From: Vanilla planifolia
Lineage: Eukaryota; Streptophyta; Magnoliopsida; Asparagales; Orchidaceae
Assembly: GCA_023846275.1 (NCBI GenBank)
Contig: JAIUJO010000142.1
Coordinates: 162,501-226,500 of the forward strand
Length of the DNA stretch: 64,000 nt
Reading direction: 5' to 3'
Shown here: piece by piece, positions 1 to 17,108 of the stretch
Numbering within the stretch: position 1 is the first letter of the stretch
How the letters are laid out: every line of letters begins with the position of its first letter
Position numbers and translations under genes: made by a program
The notes under the pieces: generated by a model
What the model was told of the DNA's origin: nothing
The model's input: only the letters and a program-made list of their open reading frames with translations
The model's database searches: none

Positions 1-225
1 TGTTTATGCTGAGTGTACGTGTATATGTGTATGTGTGTGTGAGTGTGGTTGTTCTTATGTGTGTGTGTGTGCATGCATATGTGTGTGCATGTATGTAATT
101 TTATGCTTGTGCATATGTGCGTACGTGTGCATGTGCATTTCTGAGTGCGTGTGTATACAAGTGAGTGTGTGCATGAGTTTGTGTGTGCATGCGAGTGTGT
201 CTATGCAAGTGAGTGCACCCATGCA
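1..225 (+). repeat. TG-polarity alternating repeat, left edge
   Basis: The + strand is dominated by TG, TGTG and TGCATG steps here, the opposite polarity to the next 45 kb. The sequence is degenerate, with TGAG, TTG and CTTA interruptions, and pure TG runs are short. Polarity changes at about 210-230, where TG-rich text ending in gagtgcaccc gives way to gcacagacacataaacac. The block is cut by the window start, so its true length is unknown. The long Cys/Val-rich open frame across it follows from alternating purine-pyrimidine composition and is not a gene. Confidence 0.85.
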
Positions 226-1052
226 AGCACAGACACATAAACACACACACATAAACAAACACATGTACATATGCATGCACATGTACTTACATGGTCCAAC
301 ACACACACATACGCACACACACACACATGTTTGCAAACATGAATGATATGCACACATGCATATAGCCTATATGTAGACACATTTGAATACACCTACACAA
401 ATATACACACACATGTATATGCATATATAGAAATGCATGCATATGCACTCTCACAAACACGCTTGCACGTATACACACACACACCCATGCACACACACAC
501 ACATGAACGTCCATTCAAAAACACACATGTATCCACAAGGACATGCTCTCACATCCACAAGCATTGGTGTAGAAACACACACATGAATACACAAAAGCTG
601 ACAAAGAAACACACATATGTTCGCATATGTACACACATGAGCATAGATACACACACATTTATACACAATGCACACACACTCATGCATATGCATGCACAAA
701 CACATGTAATCACACACACATACACACAAACTGGCACAACACATAAAAAGCTTAAGAATAGACACATGCACACACACACTTAGAAAGATATAAGCACACT
801 TGCACATAACAAGACATGTGCACATGCACATGACAAAAATGTACACACTTGCTTTCATGCCTGCATAAATGCACAAAAACACACAAGTTCATGCATACAC
901 TGCATAGAAACAAGTGCAATCGCACAGACACACTTGCATAAATATACACATGCATACACACACAAATGCATGCACACACATAGATATACACACTCATATG
1001 CATGTACACACACACTCACACACCAACACACACAAACATGCATGTGCATTCA

Positions 1053-1078
1053 ATATATATATATATATTATATATATA

Positions 1079-1116
<38 letters not shown>
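1053..1116. repeat. (AT)n microsatellite, interrupted
   Basis: A 64-bp tract of AT/TA dinucleotides with two TTA phase slips near 1,068-1,071 and 1,084-1,087, embedded directly in CA repeat. It is the longest pure A/T tract in the CA block. It is self-complementary and could extrude as a cruciform or melt easily. The neighbours on both sides are ordinary CA/TGCA repeat. Confidence 0.95.
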
Positions 1117-1122
<6 letters not shown>

Positions 1123-1349
1123 CCACAAATACACATGCATTAGTCTACTTGTATACACATGCATATGCACACTTACACATACATGCAACCACAAATTTGC
1201 ACATACACATGCACCAATACATTTGTTCTTGCATGCACACATACACAAAAACTGATGCGCACACACATGCTCACACACAGCCACAACCATAGATGTAAAC
1301 AAACATACTTGCACAAACATAGAAACACACATTCATAGATGCACATGCA

Positions 1350-1380
<31 letters not shown>

Positions 1381-4300
1381 ACATTCACACACATGCACGT
1401 GTGCACACTCCTACTCATTCACACACACACAAATACATACAAACACAAATAAGAACCCACAAACATTAACACACACAAACACAAATGCACTTGTACAAAC
1501 AAACACAAAAATACACAAACACATATAGACAAAAACATACATACATATATTCACACATGCATACACAAATGCTCACAAACATAGACTCATGCACACATGA
1601 AAATACACACACAAGTGTGCAAATGCAAACATGGACACGCGCACACACACACAAAAATGCACACATGAACACATGCACATGCACATATGAGCCCACACAC
1701 ACACAAGCACACAAAAACAAATATACATGCTAGCATGTCCACTCTCACACACCCACACACATACACATAAGGACACATACATACTCACATGCACACACAC
1801 ACACATATACAAAAACGTACAAGAACAAAAAAATTCATACAAGAAAATACACACACACATGCACACAGTCATATACACACACATGCATGCACATGCATAT
1901 GTTCACACATGCACCCTTAAGAAGAAACACATGCACGCACACATAGTAACATAGGTACATAGGCACATACAGTCTCAATGGCTCACAAACATGCACACAC
2001 ATAAACTTATTCACGCACAATTGGACATGCACAAACATACTTACACACATACCTGCACACAAACTCATGCACAAATGCACTTGCACACTACATACACTAG
2101 CAAAAGGATGCACACACAGATGTACACTCTTAACGTACGTAAAATCATACACATATATGCACACACATACCCTTGCTGACATGTATGCACACATGCACAT
2201 ATACATTCACATACATATGCACATGAATGCATTCATATATATAAATATACAGAAGCAAGGGTGTGCACAAACACACACACACACATGCATGCATGAACAC
2301 ACATACTCACACTTGTACATGTGGTGTGCACACCCACACACATAGGCACACAAGCACATAGAAAACAACTAACATGCATACATACAAGCTTGTTGAAACA
2401 CACACACACACTTGCACACACACATACACATACCAACATGCACATAGGCATGAACACACACACACACATAGATGCAGATGCACACACATGCACACTGACA
2501 TGCATGCACATACGATTAAATTGCACACACTTACAGACATATACATCTACACACACATGCATACATGCAGATATGGATGCATGCATACACACACACATGT
2601 ACACACAAATGCATAAAAGCCCCCACACACGAACAAACACTTACACATACACACACAAGCACACCAATACACACACATCAACACATGCATACACATGCAT
2701 ACCCATGTACACACACATGAACAAACATGCACAGACAAATACATAGGCCTATGCACACTCACACAAACATACACATTTCCAGGTACACCCATGCACTAGC
2801 ACACCTACATAGGCACACAAAAGCACAAATTAGCACATGCATGAAGCATCCATGAGCACACATGTAGGCACACACACTCACACACTTGCAAGTATGCACA
2901 CAAGAGCACATTCACATGCATTAATAATGCATGCACACACAAGCACGTGCACACACATGCCCACAAGCACACATGCACACTTGCACATATATGCTCACAC
3001 ACAAAACACAAACACACTACCACACAAATGCTAAAACACAACACACACATACAGGAATGCTCATATACATATGCACCATCACACAAAAGATGCTCATTCA
3101 CATTCCTACAAATGCACACACATGCACATTTGTATAGGCATGCACACACACCCACACACACTCATGGCCTTGCACACACACACATAAACAAAAGCATACA
3201 CACAAGTACACTTGCATATGCCCACCCATGCAAACACAGGGTTATATGCATACATATGCACATAGATGCATATACACATACACACACAACACACACATGC
3301 ACACACATGTACATATACATGGAAACGCACCTATACACACACATAATCACACACATAAGCACACCAAAAGTATGCACATGCACAAATGCACCCACATAGA
3401 CACACATAAATGCACAAACACAAACATAGATACAAGCACTCACATAAACAAGCAGGCACACATGTGTACACACATACACATCCCAGAACACATTAGCATA
3501 TGCACAAATATGCATATGTATACAAAAACACATACACATGCACTCGTATAGATATACACACATGCATATGCATGCACACACATACAAATATGCACATGAA
3601 TACACACACATGCACACTAACATAAGCACCCTCATGCAAACAAGAACATACACAAACACGTGCACACACTCACATTTTACATATAGTCACATAAGCATAA
3701 TACACACACACACACACGTACATGCACACACACATGAATTTATATGCTCATGCACACACACAAATGCACATACACATATCCACAAGCACATGTACATGTG
3801 GATGCAAACACTTGCATTGACAATTGCACAAAGACACACATGCAAACACACACTCATGCATGAATGCATAGACACACATATGCACACACACATACATGCA
3901 CTCACACACACACATGCACACAAACACACCTATACACATAGATGTATGTGTAGACTCACATAAAAATATGAATACGCAAACACATGTACAAACACATGCA
4001 CATGCTCACATACAAGCAAAAAAAATTACACATGCACACACACATGCACAAGTAATCACCTATACAAGCACACATCTATGCACATAGACCCACACACACA
4101 CTTGCACTTGTAGACAACCCACACACATGCACAGACATATGCACATGCATACACACCCATGAACATGCACACACATTAGCACACCCATGCATAGACACCC
4201 ACACATGCACATGCACACACCCAACAACAAACACATATACACATGCACACTGACACATATACATACATAGAACCTCATGCACAAACACATACATACACAC

Positions 4301-6698
4301 ACACACATACACATTCACAAATACACACACAGACATGAAGATATACACATGTACACTTGTAAAAAGATACAAAAAGAGTTACATATACTAATACACCTTT
4401 ATTGACATCAATTCAGACACACACACACACACACATATCTACATACACTCTTATGCACATAGATTGATATGTGCACACACACACAAAATCGCACTTGCAC
4501 ACATACACAAATGCACACATGCACTTGCACATAGAGATATGCTTACACATACTAACACACACACACACACACACATGTGTAGATACATAGTCACACAGTC
4601 ATAAACACACACATTTACACATACACACACACATAGTCAAAACAATAAACACACACATGGACTCACATTCACACACTCATGCATGTGACAAACACACTCA
4701 CACACATGTATAAGCACACAAACTCATGCACACATAGATGAAGATACACATATATGCACACACACATGCACAAACACATGCACATACACTTGCACACATA
4801 CTCACACACAATGAACACATCTACATGCTCACATCCACACACGAGCACGCACACACAAGAACAAAAACTCAAACACACACATACACACATTCAAATGTTC
4901 ACACAAAAACACACACGCACACACAAAAACAAATTCACATGTGGAATGTAGAACATATATATACATATGCACATATACATGCACACACACATGCACATAC
5001 ACAGAAAAAATATTCATAGTTGAACACACATAGATGCATACACATGCACAAACACATATATGTGCGTGCACATATACATACACAATTAATGACACACACA
5101 TGTGCATGCACCACACAAACACACATGTGAGTGCATGTGCACCCACATATACATAAATACACACACGCACACACAAACACACTCACACACCCCCATGCAC
5201 ATGAACATGCACACACCCATGCACCCATAGATACACTTGCTTATGGATGCTTCACACACATATAAATACACATACACACACATGCATACACACAAACCTA
5301 GCCACACACCCGCACACAGACCCACACACATAGGCTCGCACAAACATACGGACATGCATGCATATGCACATGCATAGGTAATCACAAAAGCATGCACACA
5401 TGCATACAAAATCAACCACACACATACATGTATACATATATAGGTGCATAACAACACACATGCAACCACTTACACACACCCACAAACACACACACACATG
5501 AACAAGAATACACAAAAATCCACATTTTCTTGTGCACACACATGCACACATACATGCACTCACACGCACACATACAAACAGATTCATGCACATACATAGG
5601 CACACACATGCATGTGAACACACATATGCACACACACACACACAAGCATATGTGCATATACACATACACACAAATACACATAGAGACACACTTATGCACA
5701 CAAACATGTACACATGTGAATAATCACACAAACACACATTAAAACTACACAAATAGCCACACACACACTCACACAAATACACACATGCATGTATAAAATC
5801 ACATAAACGTACACACACATACATGCAAACATAAAACATACCTATACAAACACACACACATAAACTCACAAATACATACCCAAGTGCACACACACTAGCA
5901 CACACACACACACACACCCATAAACACACACACACATACACATGCAAACATACACTAATGCATACCCACACACTCGCATAAGCACTTATGCATGGATGCA
6001 CACACACATGCACCGATGTGCACTTCCATGCACACATACATAAACATACACATTCTTATGTGTACAAATGCACACATATAGACACACACACCCACACACA
6101 CATGCTTGCACATACACACATGTACACAAACATATGTGCAAAACACATATGCACAGACAAACATAGACACATACATATACACGTGCACACACACACACAC
6201 ATGCAATCACAGCAAGACATGAACGTGTAGACATTATTCACACATGCAAGCATCCATGCACATGTGCGAACACACAAACACATGCCCACACACACATAGA
6301 TGCATACTTACACACCACACACATGCTAACAAACTCACCTTGGCATGCACACACAAACACATAAATGTGTACATACATATAAAATCACATACACACATGT
6401 ACATACACATGCACATATATACATAGGTACACACACATACACATGCACATGATACACAAGAACAAATATGTGCACAACTGTAAAAGCACACGAGCAAACA
6501 CAAGCACACACATTAATTCACCCACATGTATACATGCAAGCAAGCACTCACACTCGTAAGAACATGCATGAAAATCAACACACATACACACATTCAAAGA
6601 CACATAAGCATAGACACACACATGTAGGCACACATGGACTCACACACATGAGCACACACACCTCATATAAGCACACATGCACTCACACACACATGCAC

Positions 6699-6702
<4 letters not shown>

Positions 6703-6742
<40 letters not shown>
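6703..6742. repeat. (AT)20 microsatellite
   Basis: A perfect run of AT dinucleotides of 40 bp, preceded by gcacgtgc and followed by tcaaacaagc. It keeps the purine-pyrimidine phase of the surrounding CA repeat on its left side. It is probably a slippage expansion of a short TATA step within the block. Confidence 0.95.
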
Positions 6743-6746
<4 letters not shown>

Positions 6747-9180
6747 ACAAGCACACATATGCATGCACACTCATACACAAGTGCACATACACATACACAC
6801 ACCAACACAAACAGCATGCACAAAAACATATATGCATGCATGCAGAGATGGACATATACATAAAACAAGCACACACACACACACACACTCACATAAATAA
6901 ACACATCCACACACACATGTACTCATAAAAATATCCAAATGTAGATGAGAAAATCTACACTCATACTCATGCACATGTACAAGCAAACACATGTAGAACA
7001 AATGGCACACACACATGAGCACAAACATGCATAGACACACAAACATACATACACATGCATCCATGTGTAGAAACATGCACATATACACAAGCGCACTCAT
7101 GCACACACACGCATATATACATGCACACACCTACACACACACACATAGATGTACACATGCATGCAAGCACACACACATACTCACACACAACCACCGACCA
7201 ACACACAAAAACACAAGCATACACATGCACACACACACAAACACACATGAAAACATGCACACATGCATACAATCACACACAAAGACACACACACACAAAC
7301 ATGAATGTGAGCACACACACATACACACTTGCACACATGTCCATTCTCACATGCAAAAACATAGATGTAGACAAGTGCATCCATAATCATAGTCACATAT
7401 ATATGCACAAGCACACACATGTAGATAAAAAGGCACACACACACAAGCACAAACATGCACACTCATGTGCACACATATGCATGTCTATGCATATGCAAAC
7501 ACATGCATACACATACACATACACAAGCAAACTCATGCATACACAGTCACATGCACAAACACATGTGTACACAGACATACACATGCACAAGCATGAACAA
7601 ATGCACATACACAAAACAACACACACACAAACACACAAGAACATACACATGCACACATATATGCACACAAATACACATAAAAACTTACACTTAACCATGT
7701 GCACCCAAGGGCATGCACTTGTAGACATAAATATACACACAAACACAAACCAGCACATATACAAACACACACACAATAATCTCTGACATGCACCCTAAGA
7801 CGCTTATACAAGGACACACACATAAACACACACAAAGAAAGGAATGGATGCATTCAAACTTACACAAAAAATATATATAAACATAGCAACACACGCTCAC
7901 ACATATACTCGCATGCACACACCCACACACACAAATGTACACATGCACACACGCACACACACAAACACCTAGACACGTAAGCACCCACACACTCACATAG
8001 ATATGCACACGTACACAAACACATGCCCACACACACACATGCAGTCAAACACATGCAACACACACACACATAAACACACAAATAGATAAACACATGTACA
8101 TGCACATAGAGACATGCATACAAACATGTGCACACACAAAGATACTCATAGACTCCTACACACATGCGCACATTCTCATGCATCTACATCTATACACACA
8201 CATAGTTGAGAACACACAGACAGGTATGCACGTATTTGTATGTATGAACACATATAGACATATACACACAAGCACACATTTGCACACATTCACCAAACAC
8301 ATGCACACACACCCACACATATGCACACACATGCACACACTAATAAACATCTCTGAATGCAAACAGGCACTCACAAACATGCTCACATAAGTATATGTAC
8401 ATACATTCAAACACACTCACACACACACAAACTCATGCATACAGACACAAACATATGCACAAATGCTTACAAATGCACACAAATGAATGCACACACATAC
8501 ATGCACACAAACCAATGCACACACACAAACACAAACACAAACATGTGCACATACACAAGTGCACACGCACATGTACTCAAGAACTCAAATGAATGCACAC
8601 ACACACGCACGTACTCATACCCATGCACACACATGCACATGCACAAGAATTCGCATGAATACACTCACACAACAACCACACACATGCATGCTCCTAAAAT
8701 CAAGCATAGTACATAGATATGTACCTACACATGCGTGCATGTTTACACTTACACAAACACATGCATGGACACACTCATATATGTAGACACAAAATTACAC
8801 ACATGAACCCACACAGACACAAGCACATATACACACACACACAAACTCACATATACCAACCCACACATGCACACACACACACACACATGCATTCACATGC
8901 AAACACACAAGTATGAAAATATGCACAAATGCATGAACTCATGCACACACACATACTTGCAAACTTATGCATACCTACACATAAACATGCACATGTAAAT
9001 GGGCACATCCACACCTGTACTAACATTGATACACATAAGCACAAACATGCACAACACACATGAATACACATGCACATGCATGCATGTGCAAAACATGCAG
9101 GCACACACAAACATGCACACGTACATATATTTTCATGTTCAAATAGATATGCACATAGATATACACACATAAACACATGC

Positions 9181-9216
9181 ACTCACACACGCACATGAAC
9201 TCACACACGCACATGC
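9181..9216 (+). repeat. 18-bp perfect tandem pair
   Basis: The unit actcacacacgcacatga occurs at 9,181-9,198 and again at 9,199-9,216 with one change at the last base. It is notable because it carries CpG steps, which are uncommon in the block. It is a recent local slippage or duplication event. Confidence 0.85.
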
Positions 9217-11971
9217 ACACACACATACACACTCACTCATAAACACATAAGCACACACACAAAAACATGCATACAAACTAACAAATAAGCACATGCACAC
9301 ACACACGTGCATCCATATACATGCACACATACAAATACACAAACACACCCATATGTGCACATGCTTGCACACATACATAAATGCACAAAAATACACACAA
9401 ATGCACTCATACACATACATACATGACTATGAACGCAAACATGCACACAAACAAGTGTGCTCACTAAGATGCTAATTCAAACACACACACACAAAAAATT
9501 CAAGCGCACATGTACTCATGCAAATGTGTTGACATGGATACACACTAATCCACCCACATGCACACACACATGCACATGCACATGCCTACAAATGCACACA
9601 TGCAATCACATCCACAAACACATATGTAAGCACACACACTATACCTATACACACCCACGCACAAAAAAACATAGACATAGGCACACGGACACATAGACCA
9701 ATGCGTACATGTACACAACTACATGTACATGTAGACATGCACGCACACATGTATTTATGCACACAAACACATGCACACACATGCAAACCCACCTGCACAT
9801 ACATGCACATTCACTAATTTGTGCATGTACTCACACACATATAAGCACAGGCACACACATACACCAACAAAGTAAAAATAACGTGCACTCGCATGCACAC
9901 AAACTCTCTCACACACATGCATGAACACGTGTGGGCACTAGCACACACACACTTGCATACACACACATACATAAAGACAAACATGACAAAATTGACATAT
10001 GCACACATTCACACATGCACATAAATGCACAAAAGTACACAAAAACATGCACACAAACACACATACATGCAAACACTTTCACACACACACACACTCATAC
10101 CCACATAAGCATGCAGAGACACATGTGCATGCATGCACATGTAGAATCACACTTATGCACATGCAAACATGCACAAAACACTCATGCACCCACACACAAA
10201 CATTTGACCATGTGCATACAAGCACACACACATGAACTGACACACATAGAGACAAACACAAACACACAAAAAAGAACAAACATAGACATTTGTGCTCCCA
10301 CACATAATCACATGTGTCCATGTGCACACACACACGCACATACACACCTGTGTAAGCACACACAATGGTGCACACACACAAGCACAAACACATCCACATG
10401 TACAAATACACACACATACACATGCATGCATATGTGCACATGCACATAGACACACACACATAAAGGTACACACAAACATATTTGCAACAATGCACTCACA
10501 TGCACAAACACACACACACACACACACACTTAAAAACCCTCACATATGCACAAGCACATGCATGCAATTGCATATACACACACACACACAAAAACATGTA
10601 CACATGAGTAAGAACATATACATGCATGCATATACCCCACACCAAAACACATGCACATGCACACACTTGCATGCACAACACACAAATAAGCACACACGTT
10701 CATGTAGGGATTCACACACATACACAGATCCACTCACATGCACAAAACTATGCACCCACACAAAAACACATTCACACACACACAAACATGCCCACCAATA
10801 CACATATAAGCACTTACTCATGCACACAAATGCACACACACAAGCACTTGCATGCAAGAACACATACACTGACACATACGTGCTCTACAATGATACATAC
10901 ACACACATTCTACATGCACGTAGACATGCATGAAAATGTGAAAACACAAACATATACAAAGACACAAGCACATAGGTGTACATTGAAGCACACAGATGCA
11001 CCTACATTCGCATATGCACATGCAAACACACCTACACACACACGTGTTCATAAAGAAGAAAACACACATGTGGACACATATGCACACACACACACACATA
11101 CACACATGGATGCACATGCACATACAAATACATGCTCATACACACACAAGCACATTCATGTGCACACACTTGAACAAACCTATGCAAACACACACACACT
11201 CACATGGGCACCCACACAAATGTGTATGCACTTGTGGACATGCACCAATGCATAATTGCACACACACACATTCACATAAATGCATACACACACAAACACA
11301 TGCTCATGCACACACTGATGCACACACACAAGTACATGCATGCACATGCACTCACACAAACATGCAAAAACATTGGTAAAGTTGAATGCACACACACACA
11401 CAAACACCCACATAATATGTACATAAATAAATATAAACACATGCACATGCACTCACACACACATGCAAACACTAATATGCACACACACATGCATATGTAC
11501 ACACAAGTAAGCACACACATACACATATGCATGCTCCCCTATGCAAACAAACACTTGCTTGGATTTGCACACATGAGAAAACAAACACCCACATAAATGC
11601 ACACACACACCAACATGCACAAACATGTCTACACATAAATAGATGCATACAAACATACACATACAAATGCATAAGCATGCAAACACTTTAACAAGCATAC
11701 ATACACATTAACTCACACATAAGTTAGACACATGCACCATGCATGCATGCACAATCATGCATTCACATGAACACATGCACCTATCCTCACAAATGCACAT
11801 GCACACATGTGCACACATGTTAACAAACACACATTCACACACCCTTATACATACATAAACACACACACACACACACACATAAGCACACATGCATACTCAA
11901 AGACCTACTCACACACATACATGCATGGATACACATGCCACACACAATAAGGCATACACACACACACACTG

Positions 11972-11995
<24 letters not shown>
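11972..11995. repeat. (AT)12 microsatellite
   Basis: A 24-bp perfect AT run following a short CA run and the base G, and followed by gcacacaag. This is the same setting as the AT tracts at 1,053 and 6,703. Confidence 0.95.
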
Positions 11996-12002
<7 letters not shown>

Positions 12003-14489
12003 AGCCCATACACAAACATGCACAAATGTATACACACACACACACATGTGCATAGACACATGCAAACTCATAAAGAAACATACACACATGTGTGCACACA
12101 GGTAGACACACATGTACGCACACACACAAATGCATGCACATGTAGATGCACACACACACTCAAGACACAAACACAAAAAAATAAATGCATACAAACATGG
12201 TGCACACATAACCAAACGTATAGGTACACAAACACACACCCCTATGCACACCCACACACATGCACACACACACACACACATGTCCACATGCATACACAAG
12301 TCCAAATACATAGACAACACACAAAGCTACACACACACATGCACACATATAATAATTCACATAGATATGAATACAAATGCATACACACATATAAACACAC
12401 AAACACTCACACTCATAGACATGCTCACAAGATACATACACACACATAAGCACAGAAGTGCACATGTGCAAACATGCACAAACACATATGCACATACGTC
12501 CAAACACACACACACCCACATACACACACAAAGATGCTCACACACTTGTACGCACACAGAAATAACCACACACAAACAAATGCACATGCACATGTACAGA
12601 TAAACACACACACACACACACACATAAACATATGCATTAAAATATACAAATGCACACAGATATACACACACCTACATTCACACAACACATACATGCACAT
12701 ATGCACAAAGGCACATACACACAAACACACAACCATACGCACACAAAAATACACACATGCACATGTATAGCACAAGTATGCCCATGCTTACACACATTTG
12801 CACACTAATAAAAAGGCAAAAACACACACTTGCATGCACCCACATGCACAAATACACACACTCACACACACACACACATGCACATGCACACAAACTCACA
12901 TGCACATGTATAGACACGCACACATAGAATCATGCACACAGCAAATGCATAGGCAAATACACATTCATATTGAGATGCAGATATGCACACACATGCCAAA
13001 GCATGCTTAGAGGCACACACATACACATATACATGCATGTATACATATTTATTAGTACAAACACTTGCATCCACATGTACACACAAACTCACATGTACAC
13101 ACACAAGTGCACGCACACACAGGCACACATATGCAAACATAAACAATCACATGCACATATGCACACACAAAAGTACATAAATGCACCCACAAACTCATGC
13201 AAGCATGCACACACATGCACTCATTTATACATAAGAAAACACACTCACAAACATGTACACCCATGCACACACATGCAAGCATAGAAAAAATATACATACA
13301 AATTTGAACACATACACACACTCACACATGCACATGCATGCACTAATAGGCATATAGACCCACACTCTGACATCCACAAATGCACACACATGAGTAGGCA
13401 TAAATGCATGTGCACATGTACATATGCAAGCACCTAAACACATACTCATGCACACACAAATAACCACATGCAAGAACACATGCATATTAATGCACGTGCC
13501 ACTCATACACATTTGCATAAACACACACAAACACAAACACACACCAAGACACACAAGCATACATGCACACATACACACAAACACACATGCATACACGTGT
13601 CCACACCCAAGCAGGCACACCCTTATACTCACATATGCATGAACTCAAAGCACATGCAAATATGCACACACATATGCTCGCACACAAACCTAAATGTACA
13701 TTCACAACTCACTAACACAGGCACACATGTATGCACATGCACATTGACATATGCTTGCAAGAATAGAAGAACACATACCCATGCACACATAGACACACAC
13801 TAGTATATAGCCACACACTCACACATGCACAAACTCACATGATCGAATGCAAACATGCCCACATTCATGCATCCATGCACACACACAAACACATGCACAC
13901 ATAGACACACATGTGCATACACACCCACACAAACACACATGCACATGCACAAACACATGTACACACACATGCACAAACTACACACACAAATACTCATAAA
14001 CACACACAAAAAACATATGCACACATACATGCACATGTATATACACATACAAACACATTTGTATATGCAAACAAGCCCATACTCAAACACGCTAGCATGC
14101 ATCCACTTGCTTACATTTTTATGCACACATACTCACACATACACACAAACAGGCACAAGCATACACATGCACATGTGTGTGCATGCACAAGTGTACATAT
14201 ACACACACACACAAACAAGTACACACATGCACACACACATACACATGCATAAACACACAAACGTCCATACACATGCACACCCACACATAAAATCACATAG
14301 AAATAAGAAGACACACAGACACATAGAACACACACAAACATATATTCCCACACTCATACACACACACAAAAACACACACACACACACATACATACACATA
14401 CATGCATGCATGCACACATCCACACACACACACACAGACCCACAATCATACACACACACACATACACTCATGCTTATACACTCACATAA

Positions 14490-14950
14490 CATATAGACAT
14501 GACCCAAACATGCATACACTCAAAAGCACATGAACACATGGTACAACTCACAAATACATACACATATGCAAACACACATGAACACACATGTACACACATA
14601 CACAAACAAACATACATGCATACACACATCTACATCCACCAATGCAAGCATGCATGAGCACATGAATGCACAAGCACAAGAACATGCATTCACATAGACA
14701 TACACACATGCATCTATAGAATGGCTCACATACTTACGCAAACTTGCACAAAGGTAACATAAATGTATACACATGCATACATGCACTTGGATGCACACAC
14801 ACATGCATGCAACTCACACACATATACAACTAGATGCATGCACATGCACAAATAAAAACACACACACAAAGCATGTACACAAACCCATACATAAGCACAC
14901 TCACACATATACACTTGCACACACACACACACACACATGTACACAGGCAC
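14490..14950 (+). repeat. Dispersed copy related to 25,980-26,450
   Basis: The word atgacccaaacatgca at 14,499 is shared with 25,987 (and 27,036). It is followed in both places by related text: an agcacatgaacacatgg / agaacacgtggacacagg segment, then acaaacaaacata, then acaaagcatg about 360 bp downstream. The offset stays near 11.47-11.49 kb across the segment, which supports homology over chance recurrence of CA words. Boundaries are approximate. Confidence 0.55.
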
Positions 14951-16460
14951 ACACATGAACACAAAAATGCGTATGCACCAATGCACAAACATATAGACAT
15001 GTGTGCATACACACACATCTACAAACACAATTGTGCACACACACATACAAACACATGCACACACACACATACTCAAATGTACACACATGTACAAACACAC
15101 GCACATGCACACATATGCTCATGCATACATACATGCACATGCACACACAAACAAACACAAAAACACACACACACACACACGATCCTAAACACCCACACAT
15201 GCACAAGCATAGACACACACAAACACAATCATATATGCATAAGCTTACACATAAACACATGCACGCATGCATATGCACATGCACATGTACACATATACAC
15301 ACATGCACACAATCACACACACACACACATATGCATGCACACGTACACATACACACACAATCACAAGCACAAATAAATGCACATAGATAAACACATAAAG
15401 ACATATGCACATGCACACTTAACTGCATGCACACACTCATACATAGACACAGACTCAGACACATAGAGGTACACATGTACTCATATATGTATAAACATGC
15501 ACACATGCATGCACACACATGTCCACACAACAAGCATACATATATGCACACATGCACAAACAAACACATATGCATACATAGATGCCCGAGCACACTCTCA
15601 TGCACACACGTTGGAACACACACACCAACACATAATACACAAGCACAGACAACATGCGCACAAACATGCACACGTATGCACTTGAACCCAGACATACACA
15701 CACACACACACACTTGCTCAAATGCACACACAAGCACATGTACTTGCTCAGACACATACATACACATATGCACATGCTTATACACACACACACACACTTA
15801 CCCACTCACACACATAGCTACAAACTTATGCATCCACACGCACTTGAATGCTTTCACATTCTCACATATGCTTGCACCCATGCACATGCATAAGCATATA
15901 CATCCACAAAAACTTAGTCACACATTTTCACATGAACATCAACATACTTGTATATGCACACATAAATAAACACACACACACACACACATAAAACACATAA
16001 ATGAACACATGCATATGGACAAGAATAACATATGCACAAGCACATGCAAACACACACACACCTAGATACACTTGCTTGCATGCCATGTACTCATATGCAT
16101 GCACCCACACATTCTCACATGCGCACATAGACATACACACAAATGCATTGTCACACACATGCACATGCCAGCATTTGTTTGCACACATGAACATATGAAT
16201 ACATGCACATGTGCATACATACTCATGCACACATATGTACACACATGTACACAGACTTGTACATAATTAGGCACACACATGTACACACACACACAAGCAC
16301 ACAAAGTAGTATATAAATGCATGAGCACACACATGAATGCACACAGACACACAAACACATGCAAATGCACACATATACACATACATAGTAGACATGCAAA
16401 ACCAAACACTCATGCCTACACACACATGCACACACACATACATGTCAATGTAAAAGCCTT

Positions 16461-16514
16461 ACATGCACACATATGCATGTGTACATGCACACATATGCAT
16501 GTGTACATGCACAC
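16461..16514 (+). repeat. 22-bp perfect tandem repeat, 2.5 copies
   Basis: A 22-bp unit beginning acatgcacacatatgc runs 16,461-16,482, is repeated exactly at 16,483-16,504, and starts a third time to 16,514. The unit holds overlapping palindromes (atatgcat, gtac, acatgt-like), so it can also fold on itself. Two exact copies imply a recent duplication compared with the diverged surroundings. Confidence 0.92.
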
Positions 16515-16939
16515 ACACACACATATTCAAAAAGATACACAAACACACATGCACACATTCTTATAAACTTGTATGACATACATGCACATGCACATGTACA
16601 TGCACACACACAAGAACACACACACAAAATGAATGGATGCATAGACAAACAAGATTGAACACACACACATACACATACATACGCACACCCATGCATGCAC
16701 ATGAATATTCATGCACAAAAAAATGCACATACATGTAGATGCATATGCATAGGCAAAGATACACAAGTTCAAAAATATGCAGACATACAAGCACACACAC
16801 TTGCATAAAAATTCACACCTCCAAACTCATGTGCACATGCACACAAATGTTTGTATGAATATGCATACAAATATACACACACACATGTGCCCAGACTCCT
16901 ACATTCACACACAAACACATCCACATGAACACCTAGAAA

Positions 16940-17108
16940 CACATACACACATATGGGCACACATACAGACATGCATGCACATATCCACACATATGCATGC
17001 ACGCACACATGCACACACACTCATGCATGCAGACATGCAGACATGCACGAGAACACACATTTATATACACAAAAGCTAAAATAGGAGCACATGGACACAC
17101 AAACATTC
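16940..17108 (+). repeat. Tail fragment of a higher-order unit (copy 0)
   Basis: This stretch resembles the end of copy 2 (about 19,780-19,939). Shared order: cacatatgggcacaca, then a run ending in gacatgcacga, then acatttatatacacaaaag, then the text that leads into the next unit. It shows that the array began before copy 1. I could not trace it further left by eye. Confidence 0.55.

Larger units (their letters stand above)
226..16939 (+). repeat. CA block, left part without a clear kilobase-scale order
   Basis: Continuous degenerate CA repeat. By eye I found only local structure in it: three (AT)n tracts, an 18-bp tandem pair at 9,181 and a 22-bp tandem pair at 16,461. One segment (about 14,490-14,950) re-aligns with 25,980-26,450. 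I see no coding region, promoter or RNA gene. Higher-order copies too diverged to spot by eye may be present. Confidence 0.7.

Noticed and set aside
1053..11995. (AT)n tracts as TATA promoters
   Set aside because: They are simple dinucleotide runs with no downstream gene or initiator context.
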